Notes: generated by a model from the sequence alone, not told the origin. A stretch of DNA of 24,138 nt from Planctomycetota bacterium (GCA_016872875.1 VGYW01000086.1:1-24138); one strand, 5' to 3'; numbered from the stretch's first letter, positions 16,701 to 21,356 are shown. Program-made: numbers and translations.

Positions 16701-19628
16701 GGCACCGTGGCTACCGCGAACAATCAGATGGACCTCGGCGCGACCACGATGACAGCCAACGCCACCCTCAAGAGCGGCAGCGCGGCGCTCAACGTCGCCT
16801 CGATGACCGGCGCCTTCACCCTCTCGCTCCAGGAGAACACGGCGGGCTTCACTGGCCCCGTGACCTTCAGCGGCCCAGTCACTATCACGGGCCTCGCCAC
16901 GTTCGGCCAGGGGTACAGCGTGGCCTTCCTCGGCGGCGGCACCATCACCACCGCCACCACCTTCCTCAACGCCGGCGGCCTGACGCTCGGCAACGGCAAC
17001 GCCGACACCCTGACCTTCGTGGGCGGCGTGAGCACGGGCACCAACGCCGTCTCCGCCCAGGGCACCGTGCAGACCAACGGCCAGCCGATGAGCGTCGGCA
17101 CGGGCGTCGGCGGCAGCCTCACCCTCTCCGGCCCAGCCGGCACCCTCACCCTCGCCACCAATAACACCGTGGCCGCCGGCAACCCTCTCGCCGTCGGGCC
17201 CGTCACCGGCGGCGGCAACAGCCTCACCCTCAACGGCGGCACCGCCGGCGCCGTCAGCGTCCAGTCCGTTGCCGGCGTGGACACCCTCGACGTCGCCCAC
17301 AGCGGCGGGACCACGTTCCTCGGCCCCGTCGCCGCCAACACGGTAACACTCACGAACACAAACGGCACGATCGCCTTCCAGGGCGACACCACGGTGAACA
17401 CCGCCCTCACCACGGCGGGCGTCGGCTACAGCGTCTCCTTCACGGGCACGACCAACAACATCGCCGGCCTCACCAACTTCCTGAACACCGGCCAGGTAAC
17501 TCTCGGCAACGGCGGCGACACCATCACGTTCGTTGGCGGCGTGCGGACGGCCGGCAACGTGACCAATCCGTCCGTGACCAACGTCGCAGGCACCGTCCAG
17601 ACAACCGACGCGCTGATGAACCTCGGGCCAGTCACACTGGCCGGGGCCTCGACGCTCGACACCGGCACGGGCGCGGCCAGCACGATGAACGTCGGGGCGG
17701 TGACCGGCGGCGGGTTCGACCTCACGCTCGATTCGGGGCACAACGCCGCGGCCGACATGGCCATCGCCTCGGCCGCGGGCGTGAACACCCTCACCCTGCT
17801 CGACAGCGGCGGCGCCACCTTCGCCGGCCCGGTCGGCGCGAACGCGGTCGCCCTCACCGACACCAACGGCACAATCGCCTTCCAGGGCAACCTTGTGGTG
17901 GGCGCCGGCGGCCTCACGACCACTGCACAGCCCTACTCCATTGACATCCTCGGCACAACCAACACCATCGCCGGGCTGACCACGTTCCTGAACACAGGTG
18001 TGGGCACGCTCCTGAGGCTTGGCGACGGCGGCGACGCTGCGGACTCCATCCAGTTCACCGACGGCTTCACCACCGTGGGCGGCCCGGCAGAGACCCGCAC
18101 CGCCGCCACGATCACAACCGTCGGCGCACCGGCCGACCTCGGGGTCCTCAACATCGCCGGCAACACGACGTTCCAGACGGGCGCGGGCAAGCTCACCTTC
18201 CACGAGGACATCGGCAACACCGCGGCGGGCCACTTCTTCGTCAACACGGCCGCGGGCAGCACCGGCGACATCGAGTTCATGTCGAACGTGAACGTGAACG
18301 GCGCCGTGACCCTCGGCACCGACTTGTTCCTCCCCCCCAATATCGCCAGGATCTACAAGCGCTCCCAGGTGCTGGTTGACCCGGACCCGAACGCCTTTGG
18401 CGAGCCGGGTGAGGTGGTCGACTCCCACCTCGTGATCAACACGAATGGGAACGAATTCCGCATGGGGGTGGGGCAGAAGCTCACGGTCACCGGCCGTCTC
18501 ACCAACCCCACGGCGGTGCCGGTGGCGCAGGTGTACAACCCGCTTGGCAACCTCACCATCAACACTGGTGCTGCCGATGCATACGTGGGCGACCTGTCTG
18601 CCAGCGGCACCATCACAGTTCAGGCCAACCACATATACTTCCGCGGCCGCGGTCTCAGCGAAGTCCTCGTCTACCAGGGTGTCTCGCTAACGCCGCGAAC
18701 CGACACGAACATGGACATTGTGGCGCGTGAGATCAGGTTGCTGGCCGCCACCGGGGTCAGCCTGGAGACACCAGGCAACCCAGTCTTCCTATCAACCCTG
18801 GAACCCACGGCTGCCAACATCACGGTAAGCGGGACCGGCTATACGATAACTCCCATCCCCGGCATCATTTTCTCGCCCACCGTTAGAGGCACGATCGCAG
18901 GAGATGCAACCTACCCGGAGATCCCAGCGGGAACGGCCCTTGATCTGTTGGCAGGGTATGCGCCCGTGCTGCCGATCCTGGCCCTCACGGAGGAGCCGCC
19001 GATCATCGCCGTGGCGGGCGAGGCCGGGGAACTGAGCCCGGCCTTGCGCGAGCTCCTCCAGTTGCTCGGCATCTACGCCCGTGAGAGCTCTGAGGACGAG
19101 AAGGCCGCGCTCAGCGCGCGCGTGCCCGTGGTGGCCTTCGACGACACGGTGAAGAACGACGAGCCGCGCGACTACGACTACACGATGGCCGCGGCACGCC
19201 TCCCCGGCGACCTCGTGAAGGAGGTCGCGGACAACTTCAAGGGCATCTTCTACAGCAAGGAGGGGAAGTTCCAACCCGACCTGGTCAAGGGCCCTCTCCA
19301 GAAGGCATTCGAGGCCTACAAGGGGACGGCCCAGCAGGTGGACCCGCTGGAGTTCCGGCGCTTCGTCGAGAAGACGAAGGGCCACGAAGAGGCCCTCAGG
19401 GTGATGGACGGGACGCGGAGGCTCTTCGTCCAGATCGCCAACCTGGGCCTCACGGATGTCCAGCTCCGCAACGCCAAGCTGACCATCGTCCGCCAGATCG
19501 TGCCCGCGGGCGCGACGCCCGACCAGCTCATCCGCGCGATCGAGGGCGGCGACGGCGGCGCCAAGGTCGCGCTGAAGGCCAAGGTCCGAGGCGGTCGCCC
19601 CGCGGCCAGTCTGGCGCAGGTGCGGTGA
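4704..19628 (+). CDS. Giant TpsA exoprotein (filamentous-haemagglutinin-type), ~4,974 aa
   Basis: This is the secreted partner of the upstream TpsB. An N-terminal signal peptide (hydrophobic core ALLAAILAGWGAAG) leads into a TPS secretion domain. That domain has ITASNNSIINYRTFNI, NRIAG (residues 92-96) and NPAG (116-119, the NPNG-type motif), then the FHA-like LLYDPEN segment near residue 415. Most of the rest is Thr/Gly/Asn/Val-rich beta-strand repeat, expected to form a right-handed beta-helix. It includes 70-aa repeats (from 6492), ~117-aa repeats (from 13368), a 270-aa super-repeat (16164/16974) and three W-G...W..NW..P..D modules near residues 1023, 2435 and 3557. Cysteines after the signal region are few: 1409, 1996, 2257, 2358 and 2438. 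From about residue 4760 to the end the sequence becomes charged and helix-like, without beta repeats. No CdiA-type toxin, VENN motif or hydrolase motif is visible. The likely role is surface adhesion or matrix; ligand unknown. Confidence 0.9.
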   Translation: MLSCHRGGVNSPLPVRHAPLAFALLAAILAGWGAAGPIGERVIRGDVAFQRQGDLTTITASNNSIINYRTFNIAPVETVRFVQPSADARVLNRIAGSSPTLIEGSLLANGQVYLVNPAGVYFGQNAIINVGAIYAAAGNISNSDFLRGVDRFTGLTGEVVNRGRITANTVALLGGHVANYGSIVAEKGTIMMVAGDEVLLGKRDGHLMVKVQGPAAAGSPDGAAVENAGTAEAEGGSVALGAGDVYSLAIRNVGSLKADNVTIEGQGTGTVDVRGTVDASNQAGTGGTVKVLGETVTVGGASVPRGTTIDASGALGGGTILIGGNYQGSGPERNASLTYVGPDATLRADALANGDGGRVIIWSDLATSFYGRISARGGPLGGDGGFAEISSARSLIARGSIDLSAPRGRFGTLLYDPENGQLVGGTNDGDDDTDALNNNLIHDSGSNVLGTITYTDEGVGTPNPFLIHESEIENTDANIILQFRSGFSTSGVFGGGGVTLQPGRSLTIQTRNNGGLGDAQTGINLGSVGFTTSGGGTITLITGGSAPITVAALTSGSNIGIASGGTIAINGQITATGNVTLNAGGAVSQTQPISAAGLELLGTGPYTLTNAGNNIATLAGNTGAVSFRDSGGFAIGTVNTVGLTSSGNVTLQSGAAVTQSAALVAAGLELLGTGPYTLTNAGNNITTLAGNTGAVSFRDSGGFAIGTVNTVGLTSSGNVTFQSGAAVTQTAALVATGLQLLGTGPYTLTNASNNITTLTGNTGAVSFRDIGGFDIGGLTSSGNVSLQAGGAVTQSGALTATGLELLGSGAYTLSSATNAITTLAANTTNAITYRDTDTVSLGTVGGSTGVTANGTVDITTVGTTGLTLNANINAGANAINLNGPVTLPNSASRTLTGTTVTFAGGTLTLGSDGTSFAEVLTIAGDLVMQGTSTLTAHLGTSDNQIDNLTVNGTVTLNSPVLDAHLVGGVPAKARTFQLITNNLADAVVGTFSTGGTTDVDGYTFSVTYNAGTGNDVVLQRIGTIFTWDGNGGAGASVDWSTGNNWNRGNAVPTDGDTLIFAGTDKTTNNNDLTGMTFASITFSAGGFTINEKVAGTNGITLTGGIANNSGTNVLNLPITLSGNQPFSAAAGTTLTVGGTVNGAATLTLNNPGTITFGGQVGNSTPLTGITAENNGALTFQNSLQAGTVDLTGRTGGTVAFQGDTTVTTAFTTANAAYNVSLTGTTNSIAGLTEFLNTGTVTLGNAAGDTLTFTGGLETSGNLTNPSSTTISGTVRTAGTAATLGATTVSGVSTLDTTNNGGSAVAGAVSFSGNINALNLLANHSLTIRTNSTTDAGISLQNVGNSTALGSFITNAGSGTVTLNGTQIRTTRAGGGSGLVQIGSGLKLTADTTITTLGGLVDLSTATVYCDTAGPHTLSIDTTEPGALPAGNISLSSFDQIYSGDVGTFVNRLTLTANDANGNGNLTFVGGSILLDTDGATKADLVFTGGDILVGGTTAIDTYSSGTTAAGVVNFGSSNIYATVAGQTLSLNTDRSGGTAGNITIGVVDNKGGAQQLLGGLTLSADGTTDGTITLNDSVGTSGPISFTGIATMMKSLTLRSGSGAINVASITDGASSFTLTLQDNTAASTGAVTFSGPVTVAGLTTFGQNYSVALHGGGTIGSAVNFLNTGTVTLGDSSGDSLAVSGQLTTTGNPTNPSSTRIGGTIDTSGNLLRVGTATVLADSIVNTGAGQARFLGTLNASGANHSLTINTTGTVTLSDIGTAGPNYLRALLVPSATTINVTGNVTTAGTAPGTDAIYLNGSTSIMLDAGVTTTLASGGGRIRLDGSAVQASGASASLLLDAGAGQVAIDAPITDTDITTLSIRGGPTTQSERIVLSNLVLRGAGPFTLEHASNDIAILAADTTGSISYRDADPLRVASVTDAIGTVNGITTTNQNVSLRAGDIIRIGDDTGQDINVGSGTVTLNSALNGIEERSGSTITAGALLLLSSGSGDACTLNQPNVVGTLAANVNGALGFTNNAALTIGTVGSTLGITTTADNVTLTLTGAGSLLTIGTPPPPAAGGEDISVGSASVTLNSAGGATQNAGSIINATSLILQGTGPYTLNQTNTLSNLSATVTGSVTLVNSGAITVDAATLTNGAFDLTASTVGLNANISADTGIALRGNVELYFADRTLSTGTGAGDILITGNVDDFNNPDRLFTLTAGTGDITLQGILGSPVKLESVIVNSATTLTLNRVDTTQDQSYTATNIVFNGNCTGRNITVSGATNLTLRGVTSTGDQSYTATNINLLGTTYTTDLGDNDTITFNGIVSPGGQGTIQSVNITVAQPKNAGDDTSRVIFASGSQLYIDVNAAGTVCDVFNIVGGKLDLGGTTTIVSGNLAGVAPAAPLTILTNDNTDQIKNPGNTAATLSGVEFLVNYTAGSNTNDIQIEQVGSWCVWNGNGANDLWSNAANWVGGKIPQDDVAIRFLSDPGTFVSIYDTGIADTNLSIKAIEFVVGGFNVSAQAPNAITLASGGIVNQAGTNTISIPLTLSHSQTFRVQTAAGVLNVNGAVGLGAGAGLNLQGAGAVVFGAGGSITGAQTVTVGMDSGVGSTGTATFNGPVQVSSVVVSDSKGVTFGGTLQAATVNLQNTTGGITFGGETTTTTLTVGSGAFDVSFTGTGASNRITDAVDFQNTGTLTLGDGGDTIRFDGGLTHTAGPTTINGTVRTSGGAVSLGTTTIAGISTIDTAWVSATAGQVSFSGNINGVDATATNYRLSINTDAATTDADVALQAVGNTWALGLLDVQAGTGTITLNGDVATAGALTLAGNTRIPGATTRTLASGGGTITLAGPSVQGLAAGANLTLNAGTGAVVINAPISTNITTLSITSGDGTTGTGQTQPITVTNLLLLGRGPYGLTDPSNNVDTLAANLDTGNSVATSLSFTNNGSLTVGTVSTTNGVKTTDDNVALTLTGGGSSLTIGTATVGQSIDVGAGTVTLNSANGVTEVGDGPGGNPDSIINATRLLLLGAGTFTLDQANTVGTLAANLDTGNSVATSLSFTNNGSLTIGTVGTTNGITTTADHVALTTSGVGSSLTIGTAAAGQSINVGAATVTLNSANGVTEVGDGPGGNPDSIINATNLLLLGTGAFTLEQANTVGTLAANVTGSISYTDANALAIGTVTHIDGITTTSGITATGNVTLNAGGAVTQTQVISAPGLRLLGTGPYTLGLANTVGTLAANLDTGASVATSLSFTNNGSLTVGTVGTTNGITTTADDVTLTLTGATSLLTIGTSGVGQSVSVGAATVTLNSAGGVTEVGDGAGVNPDSIINATNLLLLGSGTFTLNQANTVGTLAAETTGAITYRDLDALTIGTLGGKPGIKTNGGALSITSTNTTTTNPAANVDAGAGTVDFYGTVTVPETSIAGAEWQITGSTVTFHNDLQMGTPWTGDDTTTPTQRLIINGNLALSDTATLHVQIGSTNESVDKITVNGSVALLFSPIPPNWPSLDAKLVDLDNPPDTGTTFTVITNNPPPEPAPDPVFGLFRELGQVDANSHIFGINYAAIDGNDVQLSKFPSTRYWDGGAASPLDANWMNRFNWEGDARPVAGDTLVFTGTVKTTTDNNFPTATSFAVIRFATDVLHPTFSDFTLNGAAIALTQAIDNNIGSNAINLQTGLNGITVASGATFTALGGTTLNLNSPVTANAALAITGAGTTNVNGAVTLNAALTLTNSGPVNFTNSVDGAQTATLNGAGLTTFSGQVGNATPLNTLDVQNTGGLTFTNTFNAATVNLQATNTGAVAFQDNADITTALNVPGGAFPVSFTGGATNVAGPAATTFSNTGGLTLGNGDGDVLTFSAAGGLNTGTNAVSAQGTVRTNGQPMSIGLGGGLTVPGGTLILATNNTVPAGNTLTVGAVTAGGNNLTLNAGAGGAVTVASLASGGTLTLQNAASFAFTGDVTANTLATTANPYSVAFTGGGTITTDTNFLSTGAVTLGNDVGDSLTFTGGLDTTGGPSGTNLAGTVATANNQMDLGATTMTANATLKSGSAALNVASMTGAFTLSLQENTAGFTGPVTFSGPVTITGLATFGQGYSVAFLGGGTITTATTFLNAGGLTLGNGNADTLTFVGGVSTGTNAVSAQGTVQTNGQPMSVGTGVGGSLTLSGPAGTLTLATNNTVAAGNPLAVGPVTGGGNSLTLNGGTAGAVSVQSVAGVDTLDVAHSGGTTFLGPVAANTVTLTNTNGTIAFQGDTTVNTALTTAGVGYSVSFTGTTNNIAGLTNFLNTGQVTLGNGGDTITFVGGVRTAGNVTNPSVTNVAGTVQTTDALMNLGPVTLAGASTLDTGTGAASTMNVGAVTGGGFDLTLDSGHNAAADMAIASAAGVNTLTLLDSGGATFAGPVGANAVALTDTNGTIAFQGNLVVGAGGLTTTAQPYSIDILGTTNTIAGLTTFLNTGVGTLLRLGDGGDAADSIQFTDGFTTVGGPAETRTAATITTVGAPADLGVLNIAGNTTFQTGAGKLTFHEDIGNTAAGHFFVNTAAGSTGDIEFMSNVNVNGAVTLGTDLFLPPNIARIYKRSQVLVDPDPNAFGEPGEVVDSHLVINTNGNEFRMGVGQKLTVTGRLTNPTAVPVAQVYNPLGNLTINTGAADAYVGDLSASGTITVQANHIYFRGRGLSEVLVYQGVSLTPRTDTNMDIVAREIRLLAATGVSLETPGNPVFLSTLEPTAANITVSGTGYTITPIPGIIFSPTVRGTIAGDATYPEIPAGTALDLLAGYAPVLPILALTEEPPIIAVAGEAGELSPALRELLQLLGIYARESSEDEKAALSARVPVVAFDDTVKNDEPRDYDYTMAAARLPGDLVKEVADNFKGIFYSKEGKFQPDLVKGPLQKAFEAYKGTAQQVDPLEFRRFVEKTKGHEEALRVMDGTRRLFVQIANLGLTDVQLRNAKLTIVRQIVPAGATPDQLIRAIEGGDGGAKVALKAKVRGGRPAASLAQVR
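4800..5335 (+). other. TPS secretion domain of TpsA (haemagglutination-type N-terminus)
   Basis: The segment encodes the conserved N-terminal module that TpsB recognises. It begins just after the signal peptide (RVIRGDVAFQRQGDLTTI), continues through INYRTFNIAPVETVRFVQP and NRIAGSSPTLIEG, and reaches VYLVNPAGVYFGQNAIINVG. The second motif position is NPAG rather than the NPNG of Bordetella FhaB. The module ends with NRGRITANTVALLGGHVANYGSI, already beta-helical in style. Confidence 0.85.
6492..7260 (+). repeat. Four tandem 65-70-aa repeats in TpsA
   Basis: Units begin at 6492, 6702, 6912 and 7107, with spacings of 210, 210 and 195 bp. Each opens with GLELLGTGPYTL or a variant, then has a NNI.TLAGNTGAVSFRD strand pair and TSSGNVTLQSGAAVTQ. 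The first three are nearly identical as protein, while codons have partly drifted. The fourth is shorter and more divergent. Confidence 0.85.
7741..8050 (+). repeat. W-motif module 1 of TpsA
   Basis: NDVVLQR, then WDGNGGAG..VDWSTGNNW, a Pro-Asp turn (VPTDGDTLIF) and a run of beta strands. It resembles autotransporter-associated beta-strand repeats. The same sequence plan recurs at about 11980 and 15330, dividing the exoprotein into macro-sections. Confidence 0.7.
10651..11100 (+). repeat. Divergent early member of the ~117-aa repeat family in TpsA
   Basis: The order LLLLSSG, TLNQPNVVGTLAANV, FTNNAALTIGTVGS, GITTTADNVTLTLTG and SLLTIGT matches the array at 13368-14745. It carries a unique PPPPAAGG insertion and lies about 2.7 kb upstream of that array. 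Confidence 0.7.
11431..11572 (+). repeat. Direct repeat in TpsA around QSYTATNI
   Basis: A 27-bp stretch starting GACCAGAGCTACACGG occurs twice, 111 bp apart, encoding DQSYTATNI each time, and is identical in both. The surrounding repeat (about 37 aa) is otherwise diverged. Three of the five body cysteines of TpsA lie within about 350 bp of this region or downstream of it. Confidence 0.6.
11980..12290 (+). repeat. W-motif module 2 of TpsA
   Basis: NDIQIEQVGSW, then VWNGNGANDLWSNAANW and IPQDDVAIRF. It follows the plan of module 1 at 7741 but is diverged in sequence. It contains the last cysteine of the protein (residue 2438). Confidence 0.65.
13368..14760 (+). repeat. Five tandem repeats of a ~117-aa unit in TpsA (one shortened)
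   Basis: Units begin at 13368, 13719, 14067, 14298 and 14646, with spacings of 351, 348, 231 and 348 bp. The full unit contains LLLLG.G.FTL, TVGTLAANLDTG, SLSFTNNGSLT.GTVGTTNGI, SSLTIGTA..GQS and VTEVGDGPGGNPDSIINAT. Stretches of more than 50 bp are identical between units 1 and 2 (around 13432 and 13782), so duplication is recent or maintained by conversion. The third unit is shortened to 77 aa and switches to the GNVTLNAGGAVTQTQ style of the N-terminal repeats. Confidence 0.85.
15330..15650 (+). repeat. W-motif module 3 of TpsA
   Basis: NDVQLSKFPSTRYWDGG, then WMNRFNWEGDARPVAGDTLVF. It is the third copy of the module at 7741 and 11980 and is again preceded by a VITNN segment, like LITNN before module 1. 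Confidence 0.65.
16164..17783 (+). repeat. 270-aa super-repeat in the C-terminal third of TpsA
   Basis: GGLTLGNG..D.LTF at 16164 recurs exactly 810 bp later at 16974. Both are followed by NTGTNAVSAQGTV or STGTNAVSAQGTV, TNGQPMS and TLATNNTV. The related FSGPVTVAGLTTFGQNYSVA block near 9600 matches FSGPVTITGLATFGQGYSVA near 16865, about 7.3 kb apart, so sections of the protein are themselves duplicated. Confidence 0.75.
18988..19625 (+). other. Charged, probably helical C-terminal domain of TpsA
   Basis: About 213 residues after the last beta-rich segment change composition sharply. Repeating Thr/Gly/Asn strands give way to amphipathic, charge-rich stretches such as ELSPALRELLQLLGIYARES, LPGDLVKEVADNFKGIFYSK and PLQKAFEAYKG. 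It has no cysteine, no catalytic motif I recognise, no C-terminal membrane anchor and no LPXTG- or PEP-CTERM-type sorting signal. It could be a cap or anchor retained at TpsB, a host- or partner-binding head, or a regulatory tail. Confidence 0.6.
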
Positions 19629-19642
19629 GCGTTGCAATGAGC

Positions 19643-19676
19643 AACCTCCCGCGGGTTCTGAAACCCGCGGGAGGTT
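19643..19676. terminator. Strong hairpin after tpsA (terminator-like or dispersed palindrome)
   Basis: AACCTCCCGCGGGTT (19643-19657) and AACCCGCGGGAGGTT (19662-19676) form a perfect 15-bp stem with a 4-base loop, 14 bp after the tpsA stop. No U-tract follows. It could end or attenuate the 17-kb secretion transcript, protect its 3' end, or be a REP-like dispersed element. Confidence 0.6.
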
Positions 19677-19695
19677 CAGCGGCAGGGGGAGCGCC

Positions 19696-20754
19696 ATGGC
19701 CATTCTGGACGTCGCGAAGCTTCTTGCCGAGCTCTCGCCCGACGCCCCGTGCGGCCCGGACCTCACCTACGACCCCGCCTACCTCGAACTCGAGCGCCTG
19801 GCCCAGGGCACCCCCGAGCGGCAGGTGGGCGACGCGATCATCCCTGCCGAGGAGCCCAACTGGCGCGACGTGGCGAACGCCGCGGCCGAACTCCTCACCC
19901 GCACCAGGGACCTCCGCATCGTCATGCACGCCACGCTCGCCGCCCTCCAGGTCGAGGGCCTCCCCGGCCTGCGCGACGGGCTTGCCCTCCTCCGCGGCGT
20001 GGCGGAGCGCTATTGGGACCACGTCTACCCCCAGCCCGACCCCGAGGAGCCCGACCCACTCGAGCGGGTGAACATCATTGCGTCGCTGGTGGATTCCCAG
20101 ACCTTCCTGCGCCGCCTGCGCGAGACGCCCCTGTGCCGCTCCGTCCAGCTCGGGCGGTTCAGCCTCCGCGACATCCGCGTGGCCCGTGGCGAGCTCGCCG
20201 CCAAGCCCAGCCCCGACCATCCGGCGGCCGACAGCGGGCAGATCGAGGCCGCCTTCAAGGACACCCCGATCGAGGAACTCCAGGCCGAGGCCCAGGCCGT
20301 GGCCGACGGACTCGCCGACGTTCGGGCGCTCGACGCCTTCCTCACCGAGAAGCTCGGCGCGGGCCTGGCGCGCGACCTCACCCCGTTCCGCGCCATGCTC
20401 GAGCAGGTCGCGCGCGAGCTCCAGGAGAACCTGGCCAAGCGTGGCTACGGCGCTCCCCCGGCGCCCGGCGAAGGCGCGCCTGGCCAAGCGCAGACGCGGG
20501 GCACGGAGGCCCCGCCCACAGGCCAGCCCCTCTCGGGCGACATACGGTCGCCCCAGGACGTCATCGCGGCGCTCGACAAGGTCTGCCGCTACTACGAGCT
20601 CAACGAGCCGTCGAGCCCGGTGCCCCTCCTCCTGCGGCGGGCGCAGCGGCTCGTCTCCAAGAGCTTCGTGGAGATCATCAGGGACCTCACGCCGGAGGCC
20701 GTGCGGGCCATAGAAACCCTCGGGGGCCTTGACAGCGGGGGTGCGCAAAGGTAG
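19696..20754 (+). CDS. tssA: T6SS protein TssA (ImpA family)
   Basis: This 352-residue protein is the assembly chaperone/cap that starts T6SS tube and sheath polymerisation at the baseplate in the cytoplasm. The N-terminal ImpA_N-type region is clear (residues 1-150): PCGPDLTYDPAYLELERLAQ, then NWRDVANAAAELLTRTRDLR and YWDHVYPQPDPEEPDPLERVN. The C-terminal conserved segment (about 275-345) has IRSPQDVIAALDKVCRYYEL, EPSSPVPLLLRRAQRLV and FVEIIRDLTPEAV. A low-complexity linker (about 253-275) joins the halves and contains a dispersed GC-rich repeat. AGGGGGAG lies just before ATG 19696. It begins the T6SS block, and its stop codon lies inside the predicted promoter of tssB. Confidence 0.92.
   Translation: MAILDVAKLLAELSPDAPCGPDLTYDPAYLELERLAQGTPERQVGDAIIPAEEPNWRDVANAAAELLTRTRDLRIVMHATLAALQVEGLPGLRDGLALLRGVAERYWDHVYPQPDPEEPDPLERVNIIASLVDSQTFLRRLRETPLCRSVQLGRFSLRDIRVARGELAAKPSPDHPAADSGQIEAAFKDTPIEELQAEAQAVADGLADVRALDAFLTEKLGAGLARDLTPFRAMLEQVARELQENLAKRGYGAPPAPGEGAPGQAQTRGTEAPPTGQPLSGDIRSPQDVIAALDKVCRYYELNEPSSPVPLLLRRAQRLVSKSFVEIIRDLTPEAVRAIETLGGLDSGGAQR
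20493..20523 (+). repeat. 31-bp dispersed repeat, copy 2, inside the tssA linker
   Basis: It matches the intergenic copy at 317-347 at 29 of 31 positions. Here it is translated in frame as part of the TssA interdomain linker (TRGTEAPPTGQ). The flanks also read as low-complexity Ala/Pro/Gly, so the linker has probably absorbed the repeat without harm. Confidence 0.65.
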
Positions 20755-20757
20755 AAT
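20729..20757 (+). promoter_or_regulatory. Predicted sigma70-type promoter of tssBC, overlapping the tssA stop
   Basis: TTGACA (20729-20734, 6 of 6) is followed by a 17-bp spacer and TAGAAT (20752-20757, 5 of 6). The tssA stop codon TAG (20752-20754) is the first half of the -10 box. Transcription would start near 20764, giving a leader of about 60 nt before tssB. Confidence 0.65.
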
Positions 20758-20781
20758 CTCTACACGCGGGCGCAGCGTAGA

Positions 20782-20795
20782 GGCGGCGTGCCGCC
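20782..20795. repeat. Hairpin in the tssB leader
   Basis: GGCGGC (20782-20787), GT, GCCGCC (20790-20795) is a perfect stem within the tssB leader. It lies between the predicted transcription start and the AAAGGGGG ribosome binding site (20814-20821). It may be a dispersed palindrome or a structured leader. Confidence 0.4.
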
Positions 20796-20825
20796 GTCCT
20801 CGGCTCTTTACCGAAAGGGGGTCTC

Positions 20826-21353
20826 ATGCCCAAGAAAGAGAGCGCGCAGAAGTTCATCCAGCGGAACCGAGCCCCACGCGTCCAGATCGAGTACGACGTG
20901 GAGGTCTACGGCTCGGAGAAGAAGATCAACCTGCCCTTCGTCATGGGCGTGATGGCGGACCTCTCGGGCAAGCCCGCCGAGCCCCTGCCCGCCGTCGCCG
21001 ACCGCAAGTACCTCGAGATAGACGTTGACAACTTCGACGAGCGGATGAAGGCCGCCAAGCCGCGCGTCGCCTTCCGCGTGCCCAACACCCTCACCGGCGA
21101 GGGCGAGCTCGCCGTGGACGTCTCGTTCGAGAGCATGGACGACTTCTCGCCCGCGGCCGTGGCGCAGAAGGTGGACTCCCTCAACAAGCTGCTCACCGCG
21201 AGGACCCAGCTCTCGAACCTGCTGACCTACATGGACGGAAAGCGTGGGGCCGAGGAGCTCGTGGCGAAGCTCCTCAACGACCCGACCTTGCTACAGGCCC
21301 TCTCGTCCGCCCCCAAGCCGCAGGCCGAAAAGGCCCCTGCCCAAGAGGAGTAA
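20826..21353 (+). CDS. tssB: T6SS contractile sheath small subunit TssB (VipA/ImpB)
   Basis: This 175-residue protein has the normal family length. It pairs with TssC to form the contractile sheath around the Hcp tube. The family pattern is clear: QKFIQRNRAPRVQIEYDVEV, LPFVMGVMADLSG, RKYLEIDVDNFDERMKAAKP, then PNTL.GEGELAVDVSFESMDDF and a C-terminal LNKLLTARTQLSNLLTYMDGK helix. AAAGGGGG lies 4 nt before ATG 20826. It is followed after 3 nt by tssC, with which it is surely cotranscribed, and it has its own predicted promoter at the end of tssA. Confidence 0.95.
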   Translation: MPKKESAQKFIQRNRAPRVQIEYDVEVYGSEKKINLPFVMGVMADLSGKPAEPLPAVADRKYLEIDVDNFDERMKAAKPRVAFRVPNTLTGEGELAVDVSFESMDDFSPAAVAQKVDSLNKLLTARTQLSNLLTYMDGKRGAEELVAKLLNDPTLLQALSSAPKPQAEKAPAQEE

Positions 21354-21356
21354 CCA

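Noticed and set aside
14523..18632. 1,369-codon open frame on the minus strand opposite tpsA, plus other long frames there (6465-8243, 11142-12794)
   Set aside because: They are Gly/Val/Glu/Ala/Arg-rich with no domain, lie wholly opposite a convincing repeat protein, and arise because G/C-biased third positions in tpsA suppress stops on the other strand.
18988..19625. CdiA-type contact-dependent inhibition toxin at the TpsA C-terminus
   Set aside because: There is no VENN-type motif, no recognisable nuclease or pore-forming domain and no small immunity gene before tssA. It remains possible only as an unknown toxin.
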